64,000 bases of DNA from an uncultured Duncaniella sp. (GTDB taxonomy: Bacteria; Bacteroidota; Bacteroidia; Bacteroidales; Muribaculaceae), in contig CAJTMJ010000015.1 of assembly GCA_910577335.1 (NCBI GenBank), positions 17,666 through 81,665 of the forward strand. The letters are read 5' to 3'. Below are positions 36,153 through 45,675 of the stretch, one piece after another. Position 1 is the stretch's first letter. Each line of letters starts with the position of its first letter. The position numbers and the translations under genes were made by a program. The notes beneath the pieces were generated by a model. The model saw only the letters and a program-made list of their open reading frames with translations, was not told the DNA's origin and searched no databases.

Positions 36153-38774
36153 TTAATTCTTTATAGCATCGGAGAGGGACTGGAATGCAATACTGATGCC
36201 TTCCTTGTCCTTACCGCCGGCTTGAGCGAAACCGGGTTGACCGCCACCGCCACCCTTGATGGCTTTGGCTGCCTCGCGGACGATTGTTGATGCGTTGTAG
36301 CCTTGCTTAACGAGGTCGTCAGTGAAAGCCACAGTCAAAAGCGGTTTGCCAGCCACATCCACAGTCGCAGCTATGAAGGCTGTGTTTTCGGGTGACATCT
36401 GTCTTACACCGAATGCGACATTTTTCACTACATCTGCCATGCGTACACCTCCGAGCGACACAACTTTGATGCCGTTTACGGTTTCTGCCTTTCCAAGCAG
36501 CTCGCGGGTGAGGTTGCGAACACGCTCTTGGAAAAATTCTTCAGCCTGTTTGCGAAGCTCGGCATTTTCAGTGATTGACTTGCGAAGAGCCTGAAGGATA
36601 TCGGGTGCATTGTGGAGCATTTCGCCAATCTCACGCATGTTGTCGGCAACATGGTCAATGAGGTCTTCGGCAACACCTGCCGTTACGGCTTCGATACGGC
36701 GTATACCGGCAGCGATGCTTGACTCAGAGACGATGCGTATCATACCTATGTTACCGGTGTTGGGAACGTGTGTACCACCGCAGAGCTCAACAGAGTCGCC
36801 ATACTTAACCACACGTACTTCCTCACCATATTTTTCACCGAAGAGTGCCATAGCGCCCATCTGCATAGCTTCAGCTATAGGCATAGAGCGATGCTCATCA
36901 AGGGGTATTGCTTTGCGTACATTGGCATTTGCGATGCGCTCAGCCTTGCGAAGTTCTTCGGGAGTGACTTTCTGGAAGTGAGAGAAGTCGAAGCGAAGCA
37001 TTTCGGGGGTCACGTATGAACCTTTCTGCTCAACATGTGTGCCGAGCACCTGACGCAATGCTGCGTGAAGCAGGTGAGTGGCAGTGTGGTTACATTCTGT
37101 GGCACGGCGGTTTGCCTCGTTTATCTTAGCCTCGAATGTGGCAGTGACATCGGCGGGGAGTTTCTTTGCAAGATGTACGGCTTGACCGTTTTCACGTTTA
37201 GTGTCGTAGATTTCAATAGTCTCATCGCCGTTGATAAGCCAACCGCTATCACCGACCTGACCACCCATTTCAGCATAGAAGGGGGTGACGGAAAGAACTA
37301 TCTGATAAAACTCCTTATTCTTCTGCGATACCTTGCGGTAACGGAGTATCTGAGTGGGAGCGGAAGTTTCGTCGTAACCCACAAACTCAGTTTCACCCTC
37401 ACGAACAGTAACCCAGTCGGTAGCCTCAACGGCAGCGGCGTTACGGGCACGGGTTTTCTGAGCTTCCATCTCGACATCGAAACCTTCCTTGTCAAGGGTC
37501 ATGCCGTTTTCTTTAAGTATAAGCTCTGTGAGGTCAAGGGGGAATCCGTAAGTGTCATAGAGTACGAAAGCCTCTTTACCTGAGATTTCAGTCTTACCTT
37601 CATTCTTGGCATTTTTTATAGCGTCATCGAGGATGGCTATACCCTTGTCAAGAGTGCGAAGGAATGAATCTTCTTCCTCCTTTATCACCTTCATTATAAG
37701 CTCACGCTGAGCGGCGATTTCAGGATAAGCTTCACCCATTGAGTCAATGAGAGTGTTGACAAGCTTGTACATGAAAGCCTGTTTTTGACCAAGGAATGTG
37801 TAGGCGTAACGTACGGCACGGCGAAGTATGCGTCGGATCACATATCCGGCTTTGGCATTTCCCGGAAGCTGGCTGTCAGCGATAGAGAAGGCTATTGTGC
37901 GCACATGGTCGGCGATGACACGCATGGCGACATCGACACGTGCGTCTTTGCCATATTCCTTGCCTGACAACTGAGATATCTTATAGATGAGGGGAGTGAA
38001 TACGTCAGTGTCATAATTGGATTTCTTCCCCTGAAGAGCCATACAGAGGCGTTCGAAGCCCATACCTGTATCGATTACTTTCGCAGGAAGTGGTTCGAGT
38101 GTGCCGTCAGCCTTGCGGTTGTACTGCATGAACACGAGGTTCCATATCTCAATCACGAGGGGATTGTCGTGGTTTACGAGAGATGCACCGTCAACTTTGG
38201 CACGCTCTTCATCGCTACGGAGGTCAATGTGGATTTCTGAGCACGGACCGCAGGGACCGGTATCACCCATTTCCCAGAAATTGTCATGTTTGTTTCCGTT
38301 GATGATGTGAGATTTCGGAAGATGCTGTTCCCAATATGATGCGGCTTCGTCGTCGCGTGAAAGCCCTTCCTCAGGCGAGCCTTCAAACACAGTGGCGTAA
38401 AGACGATCGGGGTCGAGGTGAAGGACATCCACGAGATATTCCCAAGCCCAATCGATGGCTTCTTTTTTGAAATAGTCGCCGAATGACCAGTTTCCGAGCA
38501 TTTCGAACATAGTGTGGTGGTATGTGTCCATACCTACCTCTTCGAGGTCGTTGTGCTTGCCGGAAACTCGCAGACATTTCTGAGAGTCCGCGACACGCTG
38601 ATATTTGGCAGCCTTATTGCCGAGTATAATGTCTTTGAACTGGTTCATACCCGCATTAGTGAACATCAGGGTGGGGTCATCCTTTATCACCATCGGTGCG
38701 GAGGGGACAATATGGTGTCCCTTGGAGCGGAAAAACTCTTTGAAAGATTCGCGTATTTCCTTAGCTGTAAGCAT
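36153..38774 (-). CDS. alaS: Alanyl-tRNA synthetase
   Basis: 873 residues, normal length. Class II catalytic core at the N-terminus (SAPMVIKDDPTLMFTNAGMNQFKD) and the editing domain with HTATHLLHAALRQVL and CGGTHVPNTG, the zinc/His motifs that remove mischarged Ser and Gly. A C-terminal DHHA1-like glycine-rich segment follows (AIKGGGGGQPGFAQAGG). It charges tRNA-Ala in the cytoplasm. Single-gene unit with promoter at 38824-38831. Confidence 0.97.
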   Translation of the reverse strand: MLTAKEIRESFKEFFRSKGHHIVPSAPMVIKDDPTLMFTNAGMNQFKDIILGNKAAKYQRVADSQKCLRVSGKHNDLEEVGMDTYHHTMFEMLGNWSFGDYFKKEAIDWAWEYLVDVLHLDPDRLYATVFEGSPEEGLSRDDEAASYWEQHLPKSHIINGNKHDNFWEMGDTGPCGPCSEIHIDLRSDEERAKVDGASLVNHDNPLVIEIWNLVFMQYNRKADGTLEPLPAKVIDTGMGFERLCMALQGKKSNYDTDVFTPLIYKISQLSGKEYGKDARVDVAMRVIADHVRTIAFSIADSQLPGNAKAGYVIRRILRRAVRYAYTFLGQKQAFMYKLVNTLIDSMGEAYPEIAAQRELIMKVIKEEEDSFLRTLDKGIAILDDAIKNAKNEGKTEISGKEAFVLYDTYGFPLDLTELILKENGMTLDKEGFDVEMEAQKTRARNAAAVEATDWVTVREGETEFVGYDETSAPTQILRYRKVSQKNKEFYQIVLSVTPFYAEMGGQVGDSGWLINGDETIEIYDTKRENGQAVHLAKKLPADVTATFEAKINEANRRATECNHTATHLLHAALRQVLGTHVEQKGSYVTPEMLRFDFSHFQKVTPEELRKAERIANANVRKAIPLDEHRSMPIAEAMQMGAMALFGEKYGEEVRVVKYGDSVELCGGTHVPNTGNIGMIRIVSESSIAAGIRRIEAVTAGVAEDLIDHVADNMREIGEMLHNAPDILQALRKSITENAELRKQAEEFFQERVRNLTRELLGKAETVNGIKVVSLGGVRMADVVKNVAFGVRQMSPENTAFIAATVDVAGKPLLTVAFTDDLVKQGYNASTIVREAAKAIKGGGGGQPGFAQAGGKDKEGISIAFQSLSDAIKN

Positions 38775-39184
38775 ATTATAATTGTTTAGTCAATATTTGC
38801 TACGTGTTGTTAAAAACAGAGTGCAAAGATACAATTTTTTTGTGAAATCTCAATACGTCAATGAGTTTAAAAGTTGGGTGATTCAAAGGTTGGTTAGGTG
38901 ATTAGTTCGTTTAATCATCCTTGACTTGGTGTTGGCAAGTTATTATAGGTGGAAAAATGTGACCGTGGCGGTGGAGATTTAAGTGTTTTTAATGATAATT
39001 TATTATTTGGTTGTATATTAATTCGTTAAGCTCGAAAATCGATGATTTATGGGCGGTTTTGGAAGGTTTTTTTTGATTTTATGTTATAAAACACATCAAT
39101 CAGGGGGCTAAAATTGAAATATTATTACTATTTTGCGGTCGTTTTTAGAAAATTCTTACCAAAAACTAACACCTTGGATTAAAT
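38775..39184. other. Divergent non-coding region between alaS and the EF-G paralog
   Basis: 410 bases without a gene. The alaS promoter box is at the left. From about 38840 the DNA is AT-rich. An imperfect promoter-like TACTATTTTGCGG at about 39127 has one extra base for the TAnnTTTG pattern. This could be a regulated leader for the EF-G paralog; nothing else is recognised. Confidence 0.4.
38824..38831 (-). promoter_or_regulatory. -7 promoter box for alaS
   Basis: TATCTTTG on the minus strand, 49 bases before the start at 38774. Confidence 0.65.
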
Positions 39185-41344
39185 ATGAAAGTATATCAAA
39201 CCAACGAGATTAAAAACATAGCCTTGCTTGGTAGCAAAGGCTCGGGTAAAACCACACTCGCTGAAGCAATGCTCTTCGAGTGTGGAGTTATAAAACGTCG
39301 CGGCACCATAGAAGGTAAAAACACTGTGAGCGATTCATTTCCCGTCGAGAAGGAATATGGTTATAGCGTATTCTCGACGGTTTTCTATGCAGAATTCCTA
39401 AACAAGAAATTGAATGTGATTGACTGTCCGGGAGCCGATGACTTCGTGGGCAACGCAATCACCGCCCTCAACGTCACTGATACCGGTGTGATCCTTATCA
39501 ATTCACAATATGGTGTTGAAGTCGGCACTCAGAACATATTCCGTACCACACAGTCACTCAAAAAGCCTGTAATCTTCGCTCTCAACCAGCTTGATGGCGA
39601 GAAGGCTGACTATGAGAATGTGATGGAGCAGATGCGCGAGCATTTCGGCAACAAGATTGTGGCTATCCAATATCCGCTCCAGTGCGGTCCCGGTTTCAAT
39701 GCCATGATCGACGTGTTGCTGATGAAGAAATATTCATGGGGTCCCGAAGGTGGTGCGCCTACTATCGAGGAAATTCCCGCAGAGGAGATGGAAAAAGCCC
39801 AAGAACTCCATCAAGCACTCGTGGAAGCCGCTGCCGAGAATGACGAGACCCTAATGGAAAAATTCTTTGACCAAGGTCATCTTTCGGAGGATGAGATGCG
39901 TGAGGGTATCCGCAAAGGTCTTATCGACCGTTCGATCTATCCTGTGTTCTGCGTCAGCGCAGCTAAGGATATGGGTGTGCGCCGCATGATGGAATTCCTC
40001 GGAAACGTTGTTCCTTTTGTTGAGGATATGCCGGCACCTGTCACTGTTGACGGCGTAGAGGTTAAGCCTGACAGCAATGGTCCGCTTTCACTTTACTTCT
40101 TCAAGACTACTGTAGAACCGCATATCGGTGAAGTCAGCTACTTCAAGGTGATGTCAGGAACGCTTACTCCCGGTGTTGACCTTGAGAATGTGACTCGCGG
40201 CACACGTGAACGCATCGCTCAGATCAACTGTGTATGCGGCAGCATCAAGACTCAGGTTGACAAGCTCTGCGCAGGTGACATAGGTGCTACTGTGAAACTC
40301 AAAGATGTGCGCACAGGCAACACTCTCGACGCTAAGGATTGCGACTATCGATTTGATTTCATAAAATTCCCGGAACCAAAATATCGTCGTGCTATCCGTC
40401 CCGTCACCGAAAGTGACGCCGAGAAACTTATGGGTATTCTTACCCGTATGCATGAGGAAGACCCGACTTGGGTGGTTGAGCAATCAAAGGAACTCAAGCA
40501 GACTATTCTTTCTGGTCAGGGTGAATTCCACCTCCGCACTCTCAAATGGCGTGTTGAAAACAATGATAAATTGCCTATCGTGTTCGATGAACCGCGCATC
40601 CCTTATCGTGAAACTATCACTAAGGCGGCTCGTGCCGATTATCGCCATAAGAAGCAGTCGGGTGGTGCAGGTCAGTTTGGCGAAGTCCATCTGATCATCG
40701 AACCTTACACCGAAGGTATGCCGGCTCCCGATACTTATAAGTTCGGCAATCAGGAATACAAGATGAGTGTACGTGACACTCAGGAGATACCTCTCGCATG
40801 GGGCGGTAAGCTGGTTGTATATAACTGTATAGTAGGTGGTGCGATTGACGCACGTTTCATCCCTGCTATCGTCAAAGGTCTCATGGACCGCATGGAGCAA
40901 GGTCCTCTTACCGGTAGCTATGCGCGTGACGTACGTGTATGCATATATGACGGTAAGATGCACCCGGTTGACTCTAACGAAATCTCATTCCGCCTTGCCG
41001 GACGTAACGCATTCAGCGAAGCATTCCGCAATGCTAATCCGAAGGTGCTTGAACCTGTTTACGATGTCGATGTAATGGTTCCCGCAGACGTGATGGGTGA
41101 TGTTATGAGTGACCTTCAGGGACGCCGCGCCATCATCATGGGTATGTCAAGCGACAACGGATTTGAGAAGATTTCAGCCCGTGTGCCCTTGAAGGAGATG
41201 TCTTCATATTCAACAGCTCTTTCTTCGATAACCGGCGGACGTTCGGCATTCACCATGAAGTTCTCTTCATACGAACTTGTTCCCTCTGATGTTCAGGAAA
41301 AACTTCTGAAGGAATACGCTGAAAAAGCTCAGGCAGACGAATAA
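39185..41344 (+). CDS. fusA2: Elongation factor G paralog of the EF-G2 type, degenerate GTPase motifs
   Basis: 719 residues with full EF-G domain order (GTP-binding, domains II-V). The P-loop reads GSKGSGKTT (residues 16-24), where canonical EF-G has AHIDAGKTT. Switch I lacks the RGITI motif. The G3 motif is DCPGA (80-84) instead of DTPGH, so the catalytic histidine is alanine, and G4 is NQLD (134-137) for NKxD. Domain IV is well kept. This matches Bacteroides EF-G2, described as an EF-G paralog that supports translation under carbon starvation without GTP hydrolysis and is needed for gut colonisation. The same role here is inferred by homology. Confidence 0.85.
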   Translation: MKVYQTNEIKNIALLGSKGSGKTTLAEAMLFECGVIKRRGTIEGKNTVSDSFPVEKEYGYSVFSTVFYAEFLNKKLNVIDCPGADDFVGNAITALNVTDTGVILINSQYGVEVGTQNIFRTTQSLKKPVIFALNQLDGEKADYENVMEQMREHFGNKIVAIQYPLQCGPGFNAMIDVLLMKKYSWGPEGGAPTIEEIPAEEMEKAQELHQALVEAAAENDETLMEKFFDQGHLSEDEMREGIRKGLIDRSIYPVFCVSAAKDMGVRRMMEFLGNVVPFVEDMPAPVTVDGVEVKPDSNGPLSLYFFKTTVEPHIGEVSYFKVMSGTLTPGVDLENVTRGTRERIAQINCVCGSIKTQVDKLCAGDIGATVKLKDVRTGNTLDAKDCDYRFDFIKFPEPKYRRAIRPVTESDAEKLMGILTRMHEEDPTWVVEQSKELKQTILSGQGEFHLRTLKWRVENNDKLPIVFDEPRIPYRETITKAARADYRHKKQSGGAGQFGEVHLIIEPYTEGMPAPDTYKFGNQEYKMSVRDTQEIPLAWGGKLVVYNCIVGGAIDARFIPAIVKGLMDRMEQGPLTGSYARDVRVCIYDGKMHPVDSNEISFRLAGRNAFSEAFRNANPKVLEPVYDVDVMVPADVMGDVMSDLQGRRAIIMGMSSDNGFEKISARVPLKEMSSYSTALSSITGGRSAFTMKFSSYELVPSDVQEKLLKEYAEKAQADE

Positions 41345-41371
41345 ATTCTAATTTACCTGAATGCACATATC

Positions 41372-41413
41372 GTGACGTGCCAGCCCGGCATAGGGCTGAC
41401 ACGTCACTTTTTT
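41372..41413 (+). terminator. Terminator after the EF-G paralog
   Basis: A long stem (GTGACGTG, CAGCCC and their complements) with a 6-base loop, followed by TTTTTT. Confidence 0.82.
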
Positions 41414-41431
41414 AACAGGCACATTTATCAT

Positions 41432-41529
41432 GGCTTCGGTCGCTTAGCTCGCTAAGCTCCCTCATTGAGCTGTTAATTCATCTCGAAAATAGCATCAAAT
41501 CTTAAAAAATAAAAAATTTAAATCAGTTC
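41432..41529. repeat. Truncated copy of the palindromic repeat
   Basis: The right half, from CTTCGGTC through the centre CTTAGCTCGCTAAG to the terminus AAATCAGTTC; the left half is missing. It ends 18 bases before the promoter box of the FdtA gene. Confidence 0.78.
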
Positions 41530-41546
41530 AATAGCATATTTTTATG

Positions 41547-41554
41547 TAATTTTG
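41547..41554 (+). promoter_or_regulatory. -7 promoter box that almost touches the FdtA start codon
   Basis: TAATTTTG ends only 6 bases before the ATG at 41561, so transcription would start at or beside the start codon. Confidence 0.6.
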
Positions 41555-41560
41555 CAAACT

Positions 41561-41995
41561 ATGGAATCTGTGAGCCAAAACAAACCAAGGATAATACAGC
41601 TGCCCAAGATATGTGACCCGAGGGGAAATCTAACATTCGTGCAGGACATGGAACAGGTGCCTTTCGAGATTTCGAGGGTATACTGGACATACGATGTGCC
41701 TGCCGGAGAGTTCCGTGGTGGACATTCGCACAGGACGGCCGAGGAGGTTGTGGTGGCTTCAGGAGGGAGTTTCAATGTGAATCTGTTTGACGGGGAGGAA
41801 TGGGTGACATATACTCTTAATCGCCCTTACCAAGGGCTGTATATACCATCGGGTTATTGGAGAACTCTTGATAATTTCGCCTCGGGAAGCGTTTGTCTTG
41901 TTATGACTTCGACTAAGTATGATGAGGCTGACTACGTGAGAGATTTTGATGAATTCAAACGTATAGTTTCCGAAAGGAGGAATGGGGGAGTATGA
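41561..41995 (+). CDS. fdtA: FdtA/QdtA-type sugar 3,4-ketoisomerase
   Basis: 144 residues from the ATG at 41561; the in-frame TTG at 41552 lies inside the promoter box. A WxcM-like cupin with PKICDPRGNLTFVQDMEQVPF at the start, RVYWTYDVPAGEFRGGHSHRTA holding the conserved histidines, and GLYIPSGYWRTLDNFASGSV. These enzymes isomerise dTDP-4-keto-6-deoxyglucose to the 3-keto form for 3-amino sugars in O-antigen or S-layer glycans. The aminotransferase gene starts inside its stop (ATGA). Product stereochemistry (Fdt or Qdt) cannot be decided. Confidence 0.82.
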   Translation: MESVSQNKPRIIQLPKICDPRGNLTFVQDMEQVPFEISRVYWTYDVPAGEFRGGHSHRTAEEVVVASGGSFNVNLFDGEEWVTYTLNRPYQGLYIPSGYWRTLDNFASGSVCLVMTSTKYDEADYVRDFDEFKRIVSERRNGGV

Positions 41996-43131
41996 GCAAT
42001 CAGTATCCTTTTCTGAGATTGGGTGATGTGAACAGACGCTATGAAGCGGAGCTAATCGAAGCGGCTGTCAGGGTCATACAAAGTGGAAGATACGTAGGCG
42101 GAGATGAGGTGACTTCGTTCGAACGAGAGTTGGGCGAAATGGTTAAGACTAAGCATGTGGTCGGAGTAAGCAACGGCTTGGATGCGCTAAGGTTGATTCT
42201 CAGAGGATACATTGAACTTGGTGAAATGGCGCCGGGTGACGAGATTATAGTACCGGCAAATACCTATATAGCATCAGTGCTTGCAGTGACTGACTGCGGA
42301 CTTACGCCTGTGCTTGTTGATGCGGATATTCATACGATGAACATAGATTATGATCTCATAAGGGAAGCTGTCACTCCCAGTACACGTGCGATTATGACGG
42401 TTCATTTGTATGGACGCATAGCGTGGGATGAAAGGCTTATGGCAATTGCCCGTAAATATAATCTGAAGATAATAGAGGATTGCGCACAGGCTATAGGTGG
42501 CAGGGCGTGTATACCCGGTATTAACGGCTCATATCAAGCGGGTGGGCTTGGTGATGCGGCGGCGTTTAGTTTCTATCCTACAAAAAACATCGGTGCGCTC
42601 GGTGATGCGGGGGCTGTGGCTACAAATGACCCGGCTCTTGCCAAGGCGGTCAGAGCTTTGGCTAATTATGGAGCAGACAGGCGTTACCATAATATATATT
42701 GCGGAGGTAATTGCCGTTTGGATTCCTTACAGGCAGCACTGCTAAGGGTGAAATTGCCACATATCGACGAGGAGAATGGTGGCAGATTTGAACGTGCATT
42801 GGTGTATGAGCGTATGATTTCACATAAAAATATAGTGAAGCCTTTTATGAGCCGATGGGTTACAGACAATGTGTGGCATCAGTATGTGATCCGTGTCACC
42901 GATGGGAAGCGCGACCGCATGAAGGAGGAATTATTAAAGAGAGGGGTTGAGACGGATATACATTATGCTGTCCCTCCACATAGACAGCCGTGTTATGCCG
43001 GATTGGCGCATGGCGAGTTGCCTGTCACGGAGAGATTGGCATCGGAGGTTCTTAGCCTTCCGATAAGCTCATGCACGTCCGTGAGCGAGGCTGCGGAAAT
43101 AGCAAAAATAATAAACAATATTGAATTGTAA
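41992..43131 (+). CDS. fdtB: DegT/DnrJ/EryC1-type sugar aminotransferase (FdtB/QdtB-like)
   Basis: 379 residues. PLP-dependent fold type I: SNGLDALRLILRG near 55, the Asp of VDADIHTMN and EDCAQAIGG, and the Schiff-base lysine in SFYPTKNIGALGDAGAV near 202. The end has HQYVIRV and the ETDIHYAVPPHRQPCY substrate loop. It aminates the 3-keto sugar made by the FdtA-like enzyme; the two genes overlap by 4 bases. No acetyltransferase (FdtC/QdtC) gene is adjacent. Confidence 0.87.
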   Translation: MSNQYPFLRLGDVNRRYEAELIEAAVRVIQSGRYVGGDEVTSFERELGEMVKTKHVVGVSNGLDALRLILRGYIELGEMAPGDEIIVPANTYIASVLAVTDCGLTPVLVDADIHTMNIDYDLIREAVTPSTRAIMTVHLYGRIAWDERLMAIARKYNLKIIEDCAQAIGGRACIPGINGSYQAGGLGDAAAFSFYPTKNIGALGDAGAVATNDPALAKAVRALANYGADRRYHNIYCGGNCRLDSLQAALLRVKLPHIDEENGGRFERALVYERMISHKNIVKPFMSRWVTDNVWHQYVIRVTDGKRDRMKEELLKRGVETDIHYAVPPHRQPCYAGLAHGELPVTERLASEVLSLPISSCTSVSEAAEIAKIINNIEL

Positions 43132-43143
43132 CTACTGAAATAG

Positions 43144-44034
43144 ATGGCAAAAAGAAAATATAGACGTTCGATTATTAATAAGAAAAAAGGCAAAGTTTCA
43201 ATTCAGACTTTGGTGATAGTCGCATTGATAATCGGTTGTATAAAATTGGGGCAAGAATTAAGCAGCCGGGAAAACAATGGTGGCGTGACAAGAACCGGAA
43301 TTGAAAATGCGGGAGATTACGGGGATTTGATGGCGGTTAAAACCAATGAGAAGTCAGTGTCGGTGGAGAAAAAATATAAGGGTATGGATATATCGTTTAA
43401 TCCGAAATATCATATACCTAACTGGGTGTCGTGGGAGCTTACGGAAGAGGAGACCAAAGGTGATGTGAACCGCACGAATAAATTTAGCAGCGATGAAGAT
43501 GTTGCCGGATGTGCCGATACGTGGGATTACAATTATTCCGGATATGACCGAGGACACATGGCACCTGCCGGAGATATGAAATGGGATAAGGATGCGATGG
43601 AGGAAACGTTTCTGATGACTAACATCTGTCCGCAGGTGAAATCGCTTAACACCGGCAGCTGGAAACGTCTTGAGGAGAAGTGCCGTTATTGGGCTGAGAT
43701 TATGGGCAGTTTGTACATAGTTTGTGGACCGATAATCGACGGGGAACCGATAGAGTATATCGGGGATTCGAGAGTGTATGTGCCGAAACGTTTCTTCAAG
43801 GTTATATTGTCGCCCTATACAAATCCGGCTGTGGGAATAGGTTTCATAATGCCAAACGGCAAGGTCGAGGGTGGTATGCAGGCATGTGCCGTGCCGATTG
43901 ATTCGGTGGAGGCTGTGACTGGGCATGATTTCTTCGCATCGCTCCCTGATGATATCGAGAATGATGTAGAGTCTCAATGTAATTTCCATTATTGGAGTAC
44001 GCTGAGAAAGAAAAAGAATAAACAAGTTCAATAA
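43144..44034 (+). CDS. DNA/RNA non-specific endonuclease (NUC1 family), membrane-anchored
   Basis: 296 residues. A basic N-terminus and one membrane segment (TLVIVALIIGCIKLGQEL, about 22-39) act as an anchor or uncleaved signal. The NUC1 active site DRGHMAPAGDM is near residue 137 (His general base), followed by TNICPQVKSLNTGSWKRLEE with the magnesium-binding Asn. It would cut nucleic acid outside the membrane, for nutrition or against incoming DNA. 12 bases after the aminotransferase gene and 10 bases before mnmE, so probably cotranscribed. Confidence 0.88.
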   Translation: MAKRKYRRSIINKKKGKVSIQTLVIVALIIGCIKLGQELSSRENNGGVTRTGIENAGDYGDLMAVKTNEKSVSVEKKYKGMDISFNPKYHIPNWVSWELTEEETKGDVNRTNKFSSDEDVAGCADTWDYNYSGYDRGHMAPAGDMKWDKDAMEETFLMTNICPQVKSLNTGSWKRLEEKCRYWAEIMGSLYIVCGPIIDGEPIEYIGDSRVYVPKRFFKVILSPYTNPAVGIGFIMPNGKVEGGMQACAVPIDSVEAVTGHDFFASLPDDIENDVESQCNFHYWSTLRKKKNKQVQ

Positions 44035-44044
44035 GGATGTTGAT

Positions 44045-45490
44045 ATGGACTCAATGTTTGAAAATGATACTATATGCGCTGTCTCTACTCCGAGTGGAGT
44101 AGGGGGGATAGCTGTGATACGTGTGAGCGGACCGGAATCTTTAATGATCGCTGACAGGATATGGCGAGGAAAGCCACTGAAAGATGCTTTAAGCCATACG
44201 GCTCATCTTGGTAATATCATGGATGATGAGAATGTTGACGAACCCTTGGATCAGGCTGTGGCGACAGTGTTTAGAGGTCCCAATTCATTTACAGGCGAGG
44301 ATGTAGTGGAGTTTTCGGTCCACGGCTCGAAATGGATACAGAGGGAGTTGGTGAATTTGCTTATACGTAAGGGTTGCCGGTTGGCTGAACCCGGAGAGTT
44401 TACCCGAAGGGCATTTGCTTCAGGGAAGCTTGATCTTGCGCAGGCAGAGGCGGTCGCCGATGTTATAGCATCGTCGTCTCGAAGTGCTCACAGACTGGCA
44501 TCGTCCCAGATGAGAGGTGTGTTTTCAAAAAATATTTCATCGCTGCGTGATGAGCTTATAAGGATAGCCTCGCTGCTTGAGCTTGAACTTGATTTTTCGG
44601 AAGAGGATGTGGAGTTTGCATCAAGAGATGAACTGACCGATATGGCGCAGGGATTGCTCAGGAAAATCAGCGGGCTCGTAGCTTCATTTTCGACCGGTAA
44701 TGCTTTGAAAGAGGGTGTTCCGGTGGCGATAGTGGGAGAGCCTAATGTCGGAAAGTCAACACTTTTGAATCGTCTGCTTGACGACAACAGGGCGATAGTG
44801 AGCGATATACCGGGGACTACCCGTGACACTATAGAGGATACTGTTGAGATAGATGGCGTGCTGTATCGGTTCATAGACACAGCCGGTATACGTGAAACAG
44901 CTGATATGGTGGAAAATTTGGGTATCCAACGTACGCTCGGTGCGGTGTCTAAGGCGAGGGTAGTAGTATGGTTGGTGACTCCCGATTTGCTCCCCGGCAT
45001 GTTTAAGTCGTTGGCTGGCGATATATTGAAACATCTGCCCGAGGACGCAAAGATGATTGTGGCTGTCAATAAGATAGATAAGCTTGACGGGGTAGGGGAT
45101 ATGGATGTGGTAAGACAGGATGTTGAGAGTCTGATATTGTCATCGTTAGGCGGCGACAATATTGCCGACAATAGGATAAAGGTAGCATTTATTTCAGCCG
45201 GTCAAGGAATCAATATCGATGAGCTTAAGGAATTGCTTAAGGTGTGTTCGGGCGCAGAGGAAGCGTCGGAAGTTGACATGATGGTAACTAACGCTCGACA
45301 CTATGAGGCATTGCTTCATGCGAAAGAATCCTTGAAACGTGTCATCGATGGCATAAATACCGGTCTGTCAGGCGATTTCATAGCCCAAGACCTGCGTGAA
45401 ACAATTCACCACCTCGGCACCATCACCGGCACCATCACCACCTCCGATCTCCTCCAATCCATTTTTGAAAACTTCTGCGTCGGCAAATGA
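44045..45490 (+). CDS. mnmE: tRNA modification GTPase MnmE
   Basis: 481 residues. N-terminal tetrahydrofolate-binding domain (MFENDTICAVSTPSGVGGIA; FRGPNSFTGEDVVEFSVHG), then an inserted GTPase with GEPNVGKSTL, DIPGTTRDTIED, DTAGIRET and NKID. The C-terminus ends FCVGK with the functional cysteine. With MnmG it installs the 5-carboxymethylaminomethyl group on U34 of certain tRNAs. Its 3' end borders the integrated element and the repeat array that follows; the gene itself is intact. Confidence 0.97.
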   Translation: MDSMFENDTICAVSTPSGVGGIAVIRVSGPESLMIADRIWRGKPLKDALSHTAHLGNIMDDENVDEPLDQAVATVFRGPNSFTGEDVVEFSVHGSKWIQRELVNLLIRKGCRLAEPGEFTRRAFASGKLDLAQAEAVADVIASSSRSAHRLASSQMRGVFSKNISSLRDELIRIASLLELELDFSEEDVEFASRDELTDMAQGLLRKISGLVASFSTGNALKEGVPVAIVGEPNVGKSTLLNRLLDDNRAIVSDIPGTTRDTIEDTVEIDGVLYRFIDTAGIRETADMVENLGIQRTLGAVSKARVVVWLVTPDLLPGMFKSLAGDILKHLPEDAKMIVAVNKIDKLDGVGDMDVVRQDVESLILSSLGGDNIADNRIKVAFISAGQGINIDELKELLKVCSGAEEASEVDMMVTNARHYEALLHAKESLKRVIDGINTGLSGDFIAQDLRETIHHLGTITGTITTSDLLQSIFENFCVGK

Positions 45491-45497
45491 CGTAATT

Positions 45498-45594
45498 GTC
45501 ACAATCCGTCACAATCCGTCACAATCCATTAGTACAGCGTGCTTTACGGCACGCTTTTTCATGCCCTTACTGATGGATTCTAACGGATTCTGAC
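45498..45594. repeat. Tandem and inverted 10-bp repeats after mnmE, possible element end
   Basis: GTCACAATCC occurs three times without spacing (45498-45527). Two inverted, looser copies (GGATTCTAAC, GGATTCTGAC) follow at 45575-45594. Between them is a GCGTGC/GCACGC hairpin. This looks like a recombinase-binding or attachment region (inference). Confidence 0.6.
45536..45558 (+). terminator. Terminator after mnmE
   Basis: AGCGTGC and GCACGCT pair around TTTACG, followed by TTTT; it lies between the direct and inverted repeats. Confidence 0.7.
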
Positions 45595-45675
45595 CCCTTT
45601 TTCGCCCATTTTTGTATCCCGGTTGTATTTCGTCATCGACCGGGACCGAAAGCGCGAGATAAGTGATGGAGGATT

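Noticed and set aside
41372..41413. Riboswitch before fdtA
   Set aside because: The stem is a plain terminator with a T-run following the EF-G gene; no conserved aptamer pattern is visible.
45498..45527. Possible CRISPR or tandem repeat array
   Set aside because: Three 10-base units with no spacers; no cas genes nearby.
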